Notes: generated from the sequence alone by a model not told the origin. A stretch of DNA of 64,000 bases from DAOUBP01 sp964513075 (GCA_964513075.1 CAZELR010000006.1:1-64000); one strand, 5' to 3'. Counted from the first letter of the stretch, positions 32,854 to 41,591 are shown. Numbers and translations: made by a program.

Positions 32854-34191
32854 TTGGACGCACAGCCGCCCCAGGAGACCGCTCTCCTGGTCGGCGTTGA
32901 ACTCAAGGGGCGGCCTTCGCCCTGGTCCCTGGCGGACTCGTTGACCGAGCTTGAACAGCTCGCGGAAACAGCCGGCCTCCGCGTAGTGGGGAGCATGGAG
33001 CAGCGCATCGAGCGCCCCAACCCCGCGACACTGATTGGATCCGGCAAGGTCGAGGAACTGGTCGCCTTGCGCGCCGACACTGCAGCAGGCGTGATCATCT
33101 TCGACGACGAGTTGTCGCCTGCACAGCAGCGCGAACTGGAACGGGCGGTCGGAAATCCTAACGTCAAAGTCCTGGATCGCACAGCGCTCATCCTCGACAT
33201 TTTTGCCCAACACGCGCATACGCGGGAAGGGGCGCTGCAGGTCGAGTTGGCACAGTACCAGTACCGCCTGCCGCGCCTGACCCGCGCATGGACACACCTG
33301 GCTCGGCAGACAGGCGGCGCCTCTGCCCGCGGCGGAGCAGGGGGCGGTGTAGGCGTACGCGGCCCGGGTGAGACTCAGCTTGAGGTTGACCGGCGAGAGA
33401 TCGGCCGCCGTATTGCACATTTGAAAGAGGAGTTGGAAGAGGTTCGCAAGCATCGTGCTCAGTACCGGCGACACCGCAACGAAGAGGCGATTCCGGTTGT
33501 CGCGCTGGTGGGATATACCAATGCCGGCAAATCCACACTTCTCAACGCGCTGAGCGGTTCCGATATTTACGCAGCCGATCAGCTCTTTGCGACCCTCGAT
33601 CCAACGACCCGACGGATCAAATTACTTGGGGGCAGGGAAGTGCTGATTACCGATACGGTCGGTTTCATTCAAAAGCTGCCCACGACCTTAGTCGCGGCGT
33701 TCCGCGCGACGTTGGAGGAAATCGGTGAGGCGGACCTGTTGATACATGTAGTCGACATAACCCACGGGCAGGTAGAACAACAGGCCAGCACAGTCCTTAA
33801 GGTGTTACACGATCTTCAGGTTGCGCATCAGCCGATCATCACTGCGCTTAACAAGATCGATCAAATTCCCGGATTCGATGCTGCCGAGCTAAGCTTGGGG
33901 GATCTGGAGCACAATGTGGCTATCTCGGCGTTAACCGGGGAGGGGTTGCCAGCGCTGTTGCAACGCATCGAACAGGTATTGGATGAGGAATTGATCCAGA
34001 TCACGGTGCGATTGCCTTATCAGCGTGGCGATCTATTGAGTCTGCTGCACCAGCGAGGCGTCGTGCTCCGAGAGACACACGAGCAGGGGGGCACCTATGT
34101 CGTTGGCAAAGTGCCGGCAAATCTGCTCCAACGCTTCGATTCTTATCTGTTGGTTGCCCCGCAACAGGGCGGCCTCCAACTTTCAAGCTGA
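32854..34191 (+). CDS. hflX: Ribosome-binding GTPase HflX
   Basis: This 445-residue protein splits stalled or stressed ribosomes. The N-terminal HflX domain has GSGKVEELVAL and DDELSPAQQRELE. The loop GGAGGGVGVRGPGETQLEVDRR leads into the G domain: GYTNAGKSTLLNAL (P-loop, about 216-229), LFATLDPTTR, DTVGFIQKLP and NKID. The only conventional start in frame is TTG 32854. A good AAGGAG (32826-32831) is 22 nt away from it but 7 nt from an in-frame ATC at 32839, so the true start may be ATC. The 3' end overlaps the HAD gene start (TGATG). Confidence 0.88.
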   Translation: MDAQPPQETALLVGVELKGRPSPWSLADSLTELEQLAETAGLRVVGSMEQRIERPNPATLIGSGKVEELVALRADTAAGVIIFDDELSPAQQRELERAVGNPNVKVLDRTALILDIFAQHAHTREGALQVELAQYQYRLPRLTRAWTHLARQTGGASARGGAGGGVGVRGPGETQLEVDRREIGRRIAHLKEELEEVRKHRAQYRRHRNEEAIPVVALVGYTNAGKSTLLNALSGSDIYAADQLFATLDPTTRRIKLLGGREVLITDTVGFIQKLPTTLVAAFRATLEEIGEADLLIHVVDITHGQVEQQASTVLKVLHDLQVAHQPIITALNKIDQIPGFDAAELSLGDLEHNVAISALTGEGLPALLQRIEQVLDEELIQITVRLPYQRGDLLSLLHQRGVVLRETHEQGGTYVVGKVPANLLQRFDSYLLVAPQQGGLQLSS

Positions 34192-34895
34192 TGCCGCCGA
34201 AACCCGCTGACATCATGCAGGCAACATCCGTGCCTTCGCCGCCCGGTGAGATTGCCGCGTTCTTCGACATGGATCACACCCTGCTGCGAGGAAGTTCGGG
34301 TTACCTGTATCTGAAATACCTGTGGCAGACAAGGTATCTGAGCCTTCATCACTGGCTTGTCATAATATTTCGAGTTGCACACTATGCGATCGGTCTCATT
34401 GATTTCCCGCGCCTGATGAGTCTGCTTATGAAGCGCGTCGCGGCCACTGGCGAGGCCGAGGCCTGGCGCATCAGTGCTGCCTGGTTTGAAACGATGCTGC
34501 GCCACTATGTGGCGGATCAAGCCCGTGAGCGCATTGCCTGGCATCGAAGGCAGGGCCATCATGTCGCCATCATATCCGCCGCCACACCCTATGCAGTCGA
34601 GCCGGTGGCGCGTAGTTTGGAGGTGGATTACCTGGCAACTCGCCTGGAGGTCACAGGTGGTCAGTTTACGGGACAACTGATAGAACCAGCGTGCTATGGG
34701 GCAGGGAAGGTTGCCCTGGCGACGGCATATGCCGCGGAGCACGGGGTGGAGCTGCGGAGCTGCTACTTCTATTCCGACAGTCACACCGATTTGCCGCTCC
34801 TGGAGGCTGTCGGCCATCCGGTAGCCGTGAATCCCAGCCGCAAGCTTGCGCAAATCGCAGCTCAACGCGCCTGGCCCGTGATGCGATTCTATTGA
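34191..34895 (+). CDS. HAD-superfamily IB hydrolase (SerB/phosphatase-like)
   Basis: This 234-residue HAD phosphatase has AFFDMDHTLLRGSSGYLY (nucleophile motif DxD near residues 24-26), VAIISAATPYAVEPVA (motif II), and YFYSDSHTDLPLLEAVGHPVAVNPSRKL (motifs III/IV, giving the Asp pair). This is the IB group containing SerB and phosphatidylglycerophosphate phosphatases. The N-terminal hydrophobic helical cap (YLSLHHWLVIIFRVAHYAI) suggests membrane association. The substrate is unknown. Its start overlaps the hflX stop by 1 nt. Confidence 0.82.
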   Translation: MPPKPADIMQATSVPSPPGEIAAFFDMDHTLLRGSSGYLYLKYLWQTRYLSLHHWLVIIFRVAHYAIGLIDFPRLMSLLMKRVAATGEAEAWRISAAWFETMLRHYVADQARERIAWHRRQGHHVAIISAATPYAVEPVARSLEVDYLATRLEVTGGQFTGQLIEPACYGAGKVALATAYAAEHGVELRSCYFYSDSHTDLPLLEAVGHPVAVNPSRKLAQIAAQRAWPVMRFY

Positions 34896-34991
34896 TTGCG
34901 TTATGTCATGTTTATTTCTGTGATTTATATTCACACTATACATGTTATGTCGATAATTAGGAATTAGAGAACTAAAACTCGACATAATAGG

Positions 34992-35128
34992 CACAGTTCG
35001 CATCACATGCCGCTAGGTAAGTGAGCATTGCGGCAACATAATGCGCGCGCGAACCCATCGAACAGAACTGAACACCTGCAGGTTTGATGTTTCGTGCGCT
35101 CACTTACGGTAAGCGCATGACAACTGTG
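34992..35128. repeat. Large imperfect palindromic element in the 314-bp intergenic gap
   Basis: Arms of about 35 and 31 nt (34992-35026 and 35098-35128) pair with small bulges. They share CACAGTT at the tip, CATGC in the middle and GTAAGTGAGC/GCTCACTTAC at the base of the loop. The 71-nt loop has a further imperfect inverted repeat around CCTGCAGG. Just outside are TTATGTCGA/TCGACATAA (34945-34953, 34979-34987). The gap has no open frame of note. It may be a MITE or a structured RNA. Confidence 0.55.
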
Positions 35129-35209
35129 TCAAAATAACCGTGTTGGCTGAGTGGCATGTCCAGGACGCGACCACTCCCCCACCGAGCGAGACAGAAGAGG
35201 GGTTATACC

Positions 35210-36388
35210 ATGCGCTGGTGGCGTGGCTTTGTTTTTGGGGCTATAGTTGGAATTTTGGCGGGTGGCGTTTTTTTGCTTGGCTTTGAACTGGGAGGCCGGC
35301 GAAGTTCCAACGCGGGCGCCGACAGCGAATTCAGCACGCTCTGGACGGTGCGTAACCTGCTAAAACGCGGCTTTATTGGCGAAACGCCATCGGTGCAAGC
35401 GCAGGTGTACGGCGCGACACGCGGCCTGGTCGCAACCTATGGGGACCCATACACGGTCTTCGTGGAACCCGTGGCGCGTGAAATCGAACGCGATGAGCTG
35501 CGCGGCCACTTTGGCGGCATCGGCGCCTACGTCGGACGAGACGAGGCTGGCAACGTAGTGCTCACAACGATGCGTGACCGGCCGGCCGCCCGCGCGGGCG
35601 TCCAAGATGGCGATGTCCTGCTCGCAATCGACGGCAAGTTGATTCCATCGGAGATGAAAGTTGAAGAAATCATCACGCTGGTGCGCGGCGAGGTCGGGAC
35701 GCAGGTAACCCTCTCACTCCAGCGCCGGGGGGAAAATGCCCCTTTGCAGGTCGCTGTAATGCGCGAGCGAATCGAAACGCCCAGCGTCGAATGGCGCGTG
35801 CTGGATGCTGAGCGCCGGGTAGGATACGTTCGCATCAGCATTTTCGGTGAGCAGACGGCACAGGAACTGCGCGCCGGGTTAGCCGAGTTAGCTGACCAGA
35901 AGGTCGACCGCCTGGTGCTTGACCTTCGCGGGAACGGAGGAGGTCTGGTAGACGCGGCCGTGGAAATCACGAGCCAGTTCCTGCGCAAGGGCCAAGTCTT
36001 GCGCGAAGTCAAGCGTGAAAACCAGGAGCGCTTCTACCCGGTTAAGACCGTCAGCAGCCCGGCCTTCGATTGGGAGATCGCGCTCCTGATCGACGGCGGG
36101 ACTGCCAGTGCATCTGAAATCGTGGCGGGGGCGCTGCGCGATCAAAGACAAGCGATTCTGATCGGCGAAAAGACCTTCGGCAAGGGTTCAGTTCAGGAAG
36201 TCCACGAGCTGCCCGATGGCTCCTCCCTGCACGTGACCGTTGCCCGTTGGCTGACGCCCAACGGGCGCCAAATCGATGGCAGTGGCCTGGCGCCCGATAT
36301 CGAGGTAAACATATCCGCCGAAGATCGTGATGCTGGTTACGATCCTCAATTGGCCCGCGCCCGGGCCTGGCTGCTTGGCGACCGTTGA
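35210..36388 (+). CDS. Carboxyl-terminal processing protease (S41 with PDZ), first copy
   Basis: This 392-residue protein has an N-terminal membrane anchor (GFVFGAIVGILAGGVFLLGFEL). A PDZ domain follows at about 105-185 (RAGVQDGDVLLAIDGKLI) and then an S41 peptidase domain with the catalytic Ser in GGTASASEIVAG and Lys in FGKGSVQE. It would cleave C-termini of extracytoplasmic proteins. ATG 35210 is chosen because GAGGGG lies upstream and the anchor begins at once; ATG 35156 would add 18 basic residues. The second S41 gene lies 32 bp downstream. Confidence 0.9.
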   Translation: MRWWRGFVFGAIVGILAGGVFLLGFELGGRRSSNAGADSEFSTLWTVRNLLKRGFIGETPSVQAQVYGATRGLVATYGDPYTVFVEPVAREIERDELRGHFGGIGAYVGRDEAGNVVLTTMRDRPAARAGVQDGDVLLAIDGKLIPSEMKVEEIITLVRGEVGTQVTLSLQRRGENAPLQVAVMRERIETPSVEWRVLDAERRVGYVRISIFGEQTAQELRAGLAELADQKVDRLVLDLRGNGGGLVDAAVEITSQFLRKGQVLREVKRENQERFYPVKTVSSPAFDWEIALLIDGGTASASEIVAGALRDQRQAILIGEKTFGKGSVQEVHELPDGSSLHVTVARWLTPNGRQIDGSGLAPDIEVNISAEDRDAGYDPQLARARAWLLGDR

Positions 36389-36420
36389 CGTGTTTAGGAA
36401 TTATGTAAACAGGTGAAGCT

Positions 36421-37755
36421 ATGAAATCAAGTCTGTCCACAACCATTCTAAAATTGCTCGTTGTTGCTATCGCGGGAACCATCCTGGCGTTGGCAGCTTT
36501 CGGCATCGGTGTCAGTGTTGGCGCCGCAGCCCGCCCCGCCCCCCTGCCCTCACAGGAGGCAGCGGCCCCAGCAGTCTGCGCACCCACGCCACTCTCAGCT
36601 AACGAACTGGCGCCTGATACCAAGCCGCCCGCTGCTACGCCGACTCCTGCCGCGCGAACCACAGCGCCCGCGGCCGGTAAAGATACGTCAGAGGGTCCTT
36701 TAGACATGGCTCTCTTCAACGAAGCCTGGAATCTACTCGAGGAGCAGTTTTACGGCGATTTACCCACTGGCGAAGATATCACTTATGCAGCTATTCGCGG
36801 CGTGCTGGAAAGCCTGGGCGATCAACATACCGCCTTCCTGACCCCTAAACAGGCCGAACAAGAGAATTCCGTCATGCAGGGCGAATTTGAGGGAATCGGC
36901 GCGGGCGTTGCGCGGGCTGAGGGGGGCGGCGTCGAGATCAAATACCTCTATGACGAACAGCCTGCTCAGAAAGCCGGCGTCAGAGTGGGTGATGTAATCA
37001 TTGCAGTCAACGGAGCAGATGTCACGAAGCTTGACCTCACCGATGCAATCGCCTTGATTCGGGGGCCGCGCGACACGAAGGTCATCCTGTCGATCCAGCG
37101 CAAAGACCAGGAACCGTTTGATCTGACCGTAACGCGGGCACGCATCGAGATTCCGGTGGTTGAGACCAAGACGTTGGCGGATGGCAAGGTCGAATATATC
37201 GCATTGGCCGAGTTCAGTAGTGTTGCGCCGAAACGGCTCGCTGAAGCGCTGAATCAGGCGCTGGACCGCAAGCCGACGGGGATCATTCTCGATCTGCGCG
37301 GTAATCCAGGTGGCTGGCTCGACGCTGCCGTCAGTATCGGTAGTTACTTTGTTCCCGATGGAAACATTGTCATTGAGCGATTCAAGGACCAGCCTGAGCA
37401 GACTTACTCCCGAAAAGGCCGTTACCTCTTGGGCGATATTCCTCTGGTCGTGCTGGTCGATGGTGGCAGCGCCAGCGCGTCTGAGATTGTCGCCGGAGCC
37501 ATCCAGGACGCCGGCACCGGCGTCCTGATCGGAGAGACGACCTACGGCAAAGGTTCAGTGCAACTTCCCAATAGCTTGAGCGATGGCTCGCAGCTCAGAG
37601 TCACCATCGCGCGTTGGTTCACGCCCAAGGATCGCGAGATTCACGAAAAGGGGTTGGTCCCCGACATTGAGGTGCCGATTACCCAGGAGGATATCGAAGC
37701 GGAGCGGGACCCTCAACTGGACCGCGCCGTTGAGTATCTTCTGACTGGCAAATAA
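36421..37755 (+). CDS. Carboxyl-terminal processing protease (S41 with PDZ), second copy
   Basis: This 444-residue paralogue of the upstream gene has a membrane anchor (LLVVAIAGTILALAAFGIGVSVG) and a longer Pro/Ala-rich extracellular linker (about residues 35-90). A PDZ domain follows (KAGVRVGDVIIAVNG), then the S41 domain (DGGSASASEIVAGAI, YGKGSVQLPNSL) with Ser and Lys intact. The different linkers suggest distinct substrates or positions. Its stop is 19 bp before smpB. Confidence 0.9.
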   Translation: MKSSLSTTILKLLVVAIAGTILALAAFGIGVSVGAAARPAPLPSQEAAAPAVCAPTPLSANELAPDTKPPAATPTPAARTTAPAAGKDTSEGPLDMALFNEAWNLLEEQFYGDLPTGEDITYAAIRGVLESLGDQHTAFLTPKQAEQENSVMQGEFEGIGAGVARAEGGGVEIKYLYDEQPAQKAGVRVGDVIIAVNGADVTKLDLTDAIALIRGPRDTKVILSIQRKDQEPFDLTVTRARIEIPVVETKTLADGKVEYIALAEFSSVAPKRLAEALNQALDRKPTGIILDLRGNPGGWLDAAVSIGSYFVPDGNIVIERFKDQPEQTYSRKGRYLLGDIPLVVLVDGGSASASEIVAGAIQDAGTGVLIGETTYGKGSVQLPNSLSDGSQLRVTIARWFTPKDREIHEKGLVPDIEVPITQEDIEAERDPQLDRAVEYLLTGK

Positions 37756-37774
37756 CTCATCCGAAGAGGTTCCG

Positions 37775-38251
37775 GTGACAAAGCAAAACGAGCAAGGCAC
37801 CAAGCGCGTTGCCACCAATCGCAAGGCGCTGCACGACTACTTCATCGAAGACACCTTTGAAGCCGGGATCGCTTTGACCGGCACGGAGATCAAGTCAGTG
37901 CGGGCATCGGCGGTGAATCTGCGCGATGGCTTTGTAGTCATCAAGAATCATGAAGCCTGGCTGTTGAATGTGCACATCTCACCCTACAGCTTCGGCAATC
38001 GCGAGAATCACGAGCCGCGCCGCGAGCGCAAGCTACTGCTGCATCGCCAGGAAATCCGAAAACTGCTCAGCAAAGTCTCGGAGCGCGGCTGGACGATTGT
38101 GCCGTTGACTATGTACCTGAAGGAGGGACGCGCCAAGGTTGAAATTGCGTTAGTGCGCGGCAAGCGGCTCTATGATAAACGCGATGCCGTAGCTGAACAT
38201 GATGCGGATCGGGAGTTACAGCGCGCGATTAAAGAGTGGGACCGCGAGTAG
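37775..38251 (+). CDS. smpB: SsrA-binding protein
   Basis: This 158-residue protein binds tmRNA and delivers it to stalled ribosomes. It has the family pattern KRVATNRKALHDYFIEDTFEAGIALTGTEIKSVRA, VKLRDGF-like NLRDGFVVIKN, and the basic C-terminal tail (KRLYDKRDAVAEHDADRELQRAIKE). The start is GTG 37775 with AAGAGGTTCC before it. The tmRNA gene follows 46 bp later. Confidence 0.95.
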   Translation: MTKQNEQGTKRVATNRKALHDYFIEDTFEAGIALTGTEIKSVRASAVNLRDGFVVIKNHEAWLLNVHISPYSFGNRENHEPRRERKLLLHRQEIRKLLSKVSERGWTIVPLTMYLKEGRAKVEIALVRGKRLYDKRDAVAEHDADRELQRAIKEWDRE

Positions 38252-38257
38252 CGCTGC

Positions 38258-38286
38258 TTGCCTTGAAACCGGGCTTATGGTATACT
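38258..38286 (+). promoter_or_regulatory. Promoter of the tmRNA gene
   Basis: TTGCCT (38258-38263), a 17-bp spacer and TATACT (38281-38286) with the extended -10 TGG just before it. It lies between smpB and the mature tmRNA 5' end at 38298. Confidence 0.6.
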
Positions 38287-38297
38287 TCTCAGCATAT

Positions 38298-38711
38298 GGG
38301 GATGAATGGTTTCGACGGGGCAAATAGGTCGTAAGCTGCAAGCCGAGGCGCTCTCACCTCGCAAATCCAGAGCAAAAACACAACTGCCAACACAGGCAAA
38401 ATGTTCACCTTCCCCTTCGCTCGCACCAACGCCATGGCGCTGGCTGCGTAACGAGGAGAGGCTCTGAACAAACTGGTCGCCTAGCGACCACGGTGCCCTC
38501 GCCGGGGCCAGGCGGCGACGAGGTGCATCGTCATAGACCGTAAGGTGCAGTCCGCAGATGCCGATATGCGGGACTAAGATCTTCGGCTAGCTGAGCTAGT
38601 GGACAGTGGTCACTGCTGGACCGCTCGGTGAAATCCAAATCAGAGACTAAGCTTGTAGGCGCTTGCGGTCGTTTGTTTCGGACCCGGGTTCGACTCCCGG
38701 CATCTCCACCA
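38298..38711 (+). ncRNA. ssrA: Transfer-messenger RNA (tmRNA), ssrA
   Basis: The 5' end GGGGATGAATGGTTTCGACG and the 3' end GGTTCGACTCCCGGCATCTCCACCA are the classic tRNA-like termini. GGGGATG (38298-38304) pairs with CATCTCC (38701-38707), and CCA is encoded. The tag reading frame runs from GCC at 38386 to TAA at 38449. It encodes a 21-residue peptide beginning ANTGKMF and ending NAMALAA, a typical degradation signal. A single-piece, non-permuted form is seen. Confidence 0.96.
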
Positions 38712-38752
38712 AAAAGTAAGGCCCGATCTGCGGAGATCGGGCCTTACTTTTT
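38711..38752 (+). terminator. Intrinsic terminator after tmRNA
   Basis: A 17-bp perfect stem (AGTAAGGCCCGATCT to the matching AGATCGGGCCTTACT) closes a tiny loop and ends in TTTTT. It has matching A's on the other side, so it may work in both directions. Confidence 0.95.
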
Positions 38753-38768
38753 GGGCGTAACCGGCTCC

Positions 38769-38797
38769 TTGCATCTCTCCAGGGCCTATGCTATGAT
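38769..38797 (+). promoter_or_regulatory. Promoter for phosphatase-mtnP unit
   Basis: TTGCAT (38769-38774), a 17-bp spacer and TATGAT (38792-38797) with extended -10 TGC. It sits just after the tmRNA terminator. Confidence 0.55.
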
Positions 38798-38858
38798 CCC
38801 GTTCATCGAGTATAAATAACACTCGCTACAACACTCGGCCCGAGAAGAAGACAATACT

Positions 38859-39740
38859 GTGAACTCCGATATTGAGACGGCCGCATCGCCGCTGGTTGCG
38901 CCTAACTTCAGTCAGGAATTGAAGTCAGCAATTCGCCTGGCGCGTGAGGCAGGCGCTATCGTCAAGACATTCTATGATGTGCCGCTGACAGTCCGCTGGA
39001 AAGATCCCACGGATCCCGTCACAGAGGCGGATCGTGCGGTGAATGCGTACCTGGTCAAGCAGTTCAGCCAGCTCTTTCCGGCCGATGGGGTCATGGCCGA
39101 GGAATCGAAGGAGGACCTCTCTCGCCTGCAGCGCGAGCGTGTCTGGATCATCGATCCGCTGGACGGCACAGCAGAGTTTATCGCGCATAACGGCGAGTTC
39201 TGCATCATGATTGGACTGGCGCTGGCGGGCCGGCCCGTCGTAGGCGTGGTGTACCAGCCCATCGATGATATTCTCTATGCCGCAGCACTGGGCACTGGCG
39301 CCTTTGTCGAAGAGTTTGGCGCCCGCTATCGTTTGAGTGTCTCGAAACAGCAGGAGATCAAAAAGCTGCGCTTAGTTGTGAGTCGCTCGCATCGCCCACC
39401 GCTCGTTGACAGTGTCATTGCGCGCATGGGCCTCCAGCGCGAGCGCGCCATCGGCAGCGTTGGCCTCAAAATCGGCTTGATTGCGCGCGGTCGGGCCGAA
39501 TTTTATGTGCATCCCAATGCTGGCACCAAAGAATGGGACACGTGTGCCCCTGATATTATCGTTCGTGAAGCTGGCGGCACGATGACTGACTGTTGGGGCC
39601 GCCCTCTGCGTTACAATCAAACGGACGTCGTGCGCCGCTTTGGTGTTTTGGCCAGTCATCGCATACTGCACAACCAGATTGCTGATGCCGTGGGAGAAGT
39701 CCTGGACGAAGCCGGCGTCGATCCGGACTTTGGATTCTAA
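38859..39740 (+). CDS. Inositol monophosphatase-family phosphatase (CysQ/3'-nucleotidase-like)
   Basis: This 293-residue Mg2+-dependent phosphatase has the ligands MAEESKED, DPLDGTAEF and KEWDTCAPDIIVREAGG. The WDxCA variant and the length fit the CysQ/3'(2'),5'-bisphosphate nucleotidase branch as well as inositol-phosphatase proper. It would remove 3'-phosphate from PAP or dephosphorylate inositol phosphates. GTG 38859 is used. The next gene starts 2 nt after its stop. Confidence 0.82.
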   Translation: MNSDIETAASPLVAPNFSQELKSAIRLAREAGAIVKTFYDVPLTVRWKDPTDPVTEADRAVNAYLVKQFSQLFPADGVMAEESKEDLSRLQRERVWIIDPLDGTAEFIAHNGEFCIMIGLALAGRPVVGVVYQPIDDILYAAALGTGAFVEEFGARYRLSVSKQQEIKKLRLVVSRSHRPPLVDSVIARMGLQRERAIGSVGLKIGLIARGRAEFYVHPNAGTKEWDTCAPDIIVREAGGTMTDCWGRPLRYNQTDVVRRFGVLASHRILHNQIADAVGEVLDEAGVDPDFGF

Positions 39741-39742
39741 GC

Positions 39743-40621
39743 ATGGTTGTTCCCGGTTGGTTGAAGCCCCCCGCTTGGGTCGACCAGAGCGACGCCGACA
39801 CGGCTGAACGGGTCGGACTTGCCGCCTCTCGCGAAACACCGATCTTCTTGCGCGAAGTTACGAGCTGGGACCTGCGTTGGCAGCGCATGCTGTTTCAAGT
39901 CTTGCTGCCGCCCCAGTTATTGATCGCGTATCGAATCGATCCAATCAAGCTAACTGATGTCGAAGGCCGCCCGGTGGTTTTCACCCGGGCTGGAAGCAAC
40001 CGCAGCAGTTTCCGGCTGGAGCTCTTTCATGCCGGAGATAGCACCGAACCGATGGCCGAGATTGAGATGTGTGACACCACCTTCAATCAGATCGAGGTCG
40101 TCTGGGTGTCGCTGCAGGACCCGTTTGCGCCGCGTTTCGACATTGATGTCCTGCCTAGTGGCGAGTCTACAGCGCGCGGCACGACCGGCCGAAATCTGAC
40201 CGCAGAAGCAGCCGCCAAAGCCGCTGGCCTGAGTCCAGGCCAGATTCGCCGCGGGCTCCGCTCCCTCAACTGGCTGGCCGAACGCCTGGAGACCTTGATG
40301 CTTTGTCTGAACCAGCGCGAGTACATCGTCCAGCCTCTCTATTATCATACAGCGGCCTTATTCGAACAGTACGGCTTCGGATATACTCTGGGCCAGAGTC
40401 GCATGGAAAAAATCCACCAAGCATTTGCGCCGGGAGGCGAACTGTGGTCGCGCCTGGATGGGTCGACACCATTTCGTTGCCCTGAGCAGGCCGATAGCCT
40501 TCGCGGCCGCTCTTGGGCAATCCACGATGGCATTCTCAACCAGCCATGGGATCGCGTGCGCATGGTAAAGCGCCTGGGCATGACTGCCGGCGCGAATACT
40601 TGTCCGGGAGTGCCTTGGTAG
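39743..40621 (+). CDS. Conserved-looking unknown protein
   Basis: This 292-residue soluble protein has no recognised domain. Features seen are FQVLLPPQLLIAYRID in the first third and a beta-rich middle part (VFTRAGSNRSSFRLELFHAGD, WVSLQDPFAPRFDIDVLP). A C-terminal alpha region contains YIVQPLYYHTAALFEQYGF and ends NTCPGVPW. It is sandwiched between the phosphatase and mtnP with tiny gaps and good codon use, so it is a real gene. A link to nucleotide or sulfur salvage is guilt by association only. Confidence 0.7.
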   Translation: MVVPGWLKPPAWVDQSDADTAERVGLAASRETPIFLREVTSWDLRWQRMLFQVLLPPQLLIAYRIDPIKLTDVEGRPVVFTRAGSNRSSFRLELFHAGDSTEPMAEIEMCDTTFNQIEVVWVSLQDPFAPRFDIDVLPSGESTARGTTGRNLTAEAAAKAAGLSPGQIRRGLRSLNWLAERLETLMLCLNQREYIVQPLYYHTAALFEQYGFGYTLGQSRMEKIHQAFAPGGELWSRLDGSTPFRCPEQADSLRGRSWAIHDGILNQPWDRVRMVKRLGMTAGANTCPGVPW

Positions 40622-40646
40622 AGCCAGTCAAAAAGGAGAAGTCGGC

Positions 40647-41546
40647 ATGGAACAAGTACGTTTCGGTGTGATCGGCGGCAGCGGCGTCTATGACATGGCG
40701 CAGCTAAGCAATGTGCGTGACGTTCGGCTCGATACGCCGTTTGGTGCGCCTTCAGATGCCTACATCATTGGTGACATCGATGGTCAGTCCGTCGCTTTTC
40801 TGCCACGCCATGGCCGCGGCCATCGCATCAGCCCAACGCATCTGAACAACCGCGCCAATATTTATGGCTTCAAGATGTTGGGAGTGGAGTACCTGATCTC
40901 TATCAGCGCCTGCGGCAGCCTGCAGCCGCAGTACCACCCCGGGGATATCGTGGTGCCGGATCAGTTGTTCGATCGCACGCGGCTGCGGACACTCAGTTTT
41001 TTTGATGATCCCAGCGCTGGCACCGGCGGGTTGGTCGTTCATGTTTCAGTGGCCGAGCCATTTTGCAGTTATCTCAGTCGCGTGTGTGTTGAGGCAGTAG
41101 CGGCCACCGGACACAAGGTTCACAGCGGCGGGACACTGGTAACAATTGAGGGGCCACGCTTCAGCACAAAAGCTGAGAGCCTAGCCTTTCAGCAATTAGG
41201 ATTTGCCCTCATCGGCATGACAGCCGTGCCGGAGACATTCCTGGCGCGTGAAGCCGGCATCAGCTATGCAACCATGGCGCATGTCACGGACTACGATGTC
41301 TGGCATTCTACGGAAGCTGCGGTAACGGTAGAGATGATCGTCCAGCAGCTGCTGGCTAACGCCGAGGTCGCAAAGGAATCAGTCATGAATGCGATCCGCT
41401 TGCTGCGCCATGCCCCCCCCTCCCCTCACGCCGACGCGCTGAAAGATGCCATTATCACCAGTCGCACTGCTATCCCTTCCGAGGCACTGACACGCCTCGA
41501 CCTTGTGATTGGCAATTATATGAAGGCGCAAGGCTCCGCGTCGTAA
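40647..41546 (+). CDS. mtnP: S-methyl-5'-thioadenosine phosphorylase
   Basis: This 299-residue phosphorylase of the PNP superfamily has GGSGVYDM near the N-terminus, LPRHGRGH, SACGSLQ (the MTAP-type Cys instead of PNP 'AVGS') and FALIGMTAVPETFLAREAG. It splits MTA to adenine and methylthioribose 1-phosphate, a methionine and polyamine salvage step. AGGAGAAG precedes ATG 40647. A hairpin terminator begins at its stop. Confidence 0.9.
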   Translation: MEQVRFGVIGGSGVYDMAQLSNVRDVRLDTPFGAPSDAYIIGDIDGQSVAFLPRHGRGHRISPTHLNNRANIYGFKMLGVEYLISISACGSLQPQYHPGDIVVPDQLFDRTRLRTLSFFDDPSAGTGGLVVHVSVAEPFCSYLSRVCVEAVAATGHKVHSGGTLVTIEGPRFSTKAESLAFQQLGFALIGMTAVPETFLAREAGISYATMAHVTDYDVWHSTEAAVTVEMIVQQLLANAEVAKESVMNAIRLLRHAPPSPHADALKDAIITSRTAIPSEALTRLDLVIGNYMKAQGSAS

Positions 41547-41591
41547 ATACAAAGGGGGCGAAGAGCTTATTGCTTCGCCCCCTTTGTATTT
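41545..41591. terminator. Bidirectional intrinsic terminator
   Basis: A 19-bp perfect stem (AAATACAAAGGGGGCGAAG and its complement) with a 9-nt loop is flanked by A and T tracts. It lies between the convergent mtnP and DsbA-like genes and can serve both. Confidence 0.9.

Noticed and set aside
34992..35128. Integron attC recombination site
   Set aside because: Arms pair well but the required GTTRRRY/RYYYAAC core ends are not placed correctly and no integrase gene is near.
38289..38822. Small frames within the tmRNA gene and terminator
   Set aside because: The region is explained by the tRNA-like ends, tag frame and terminator of ssrA.
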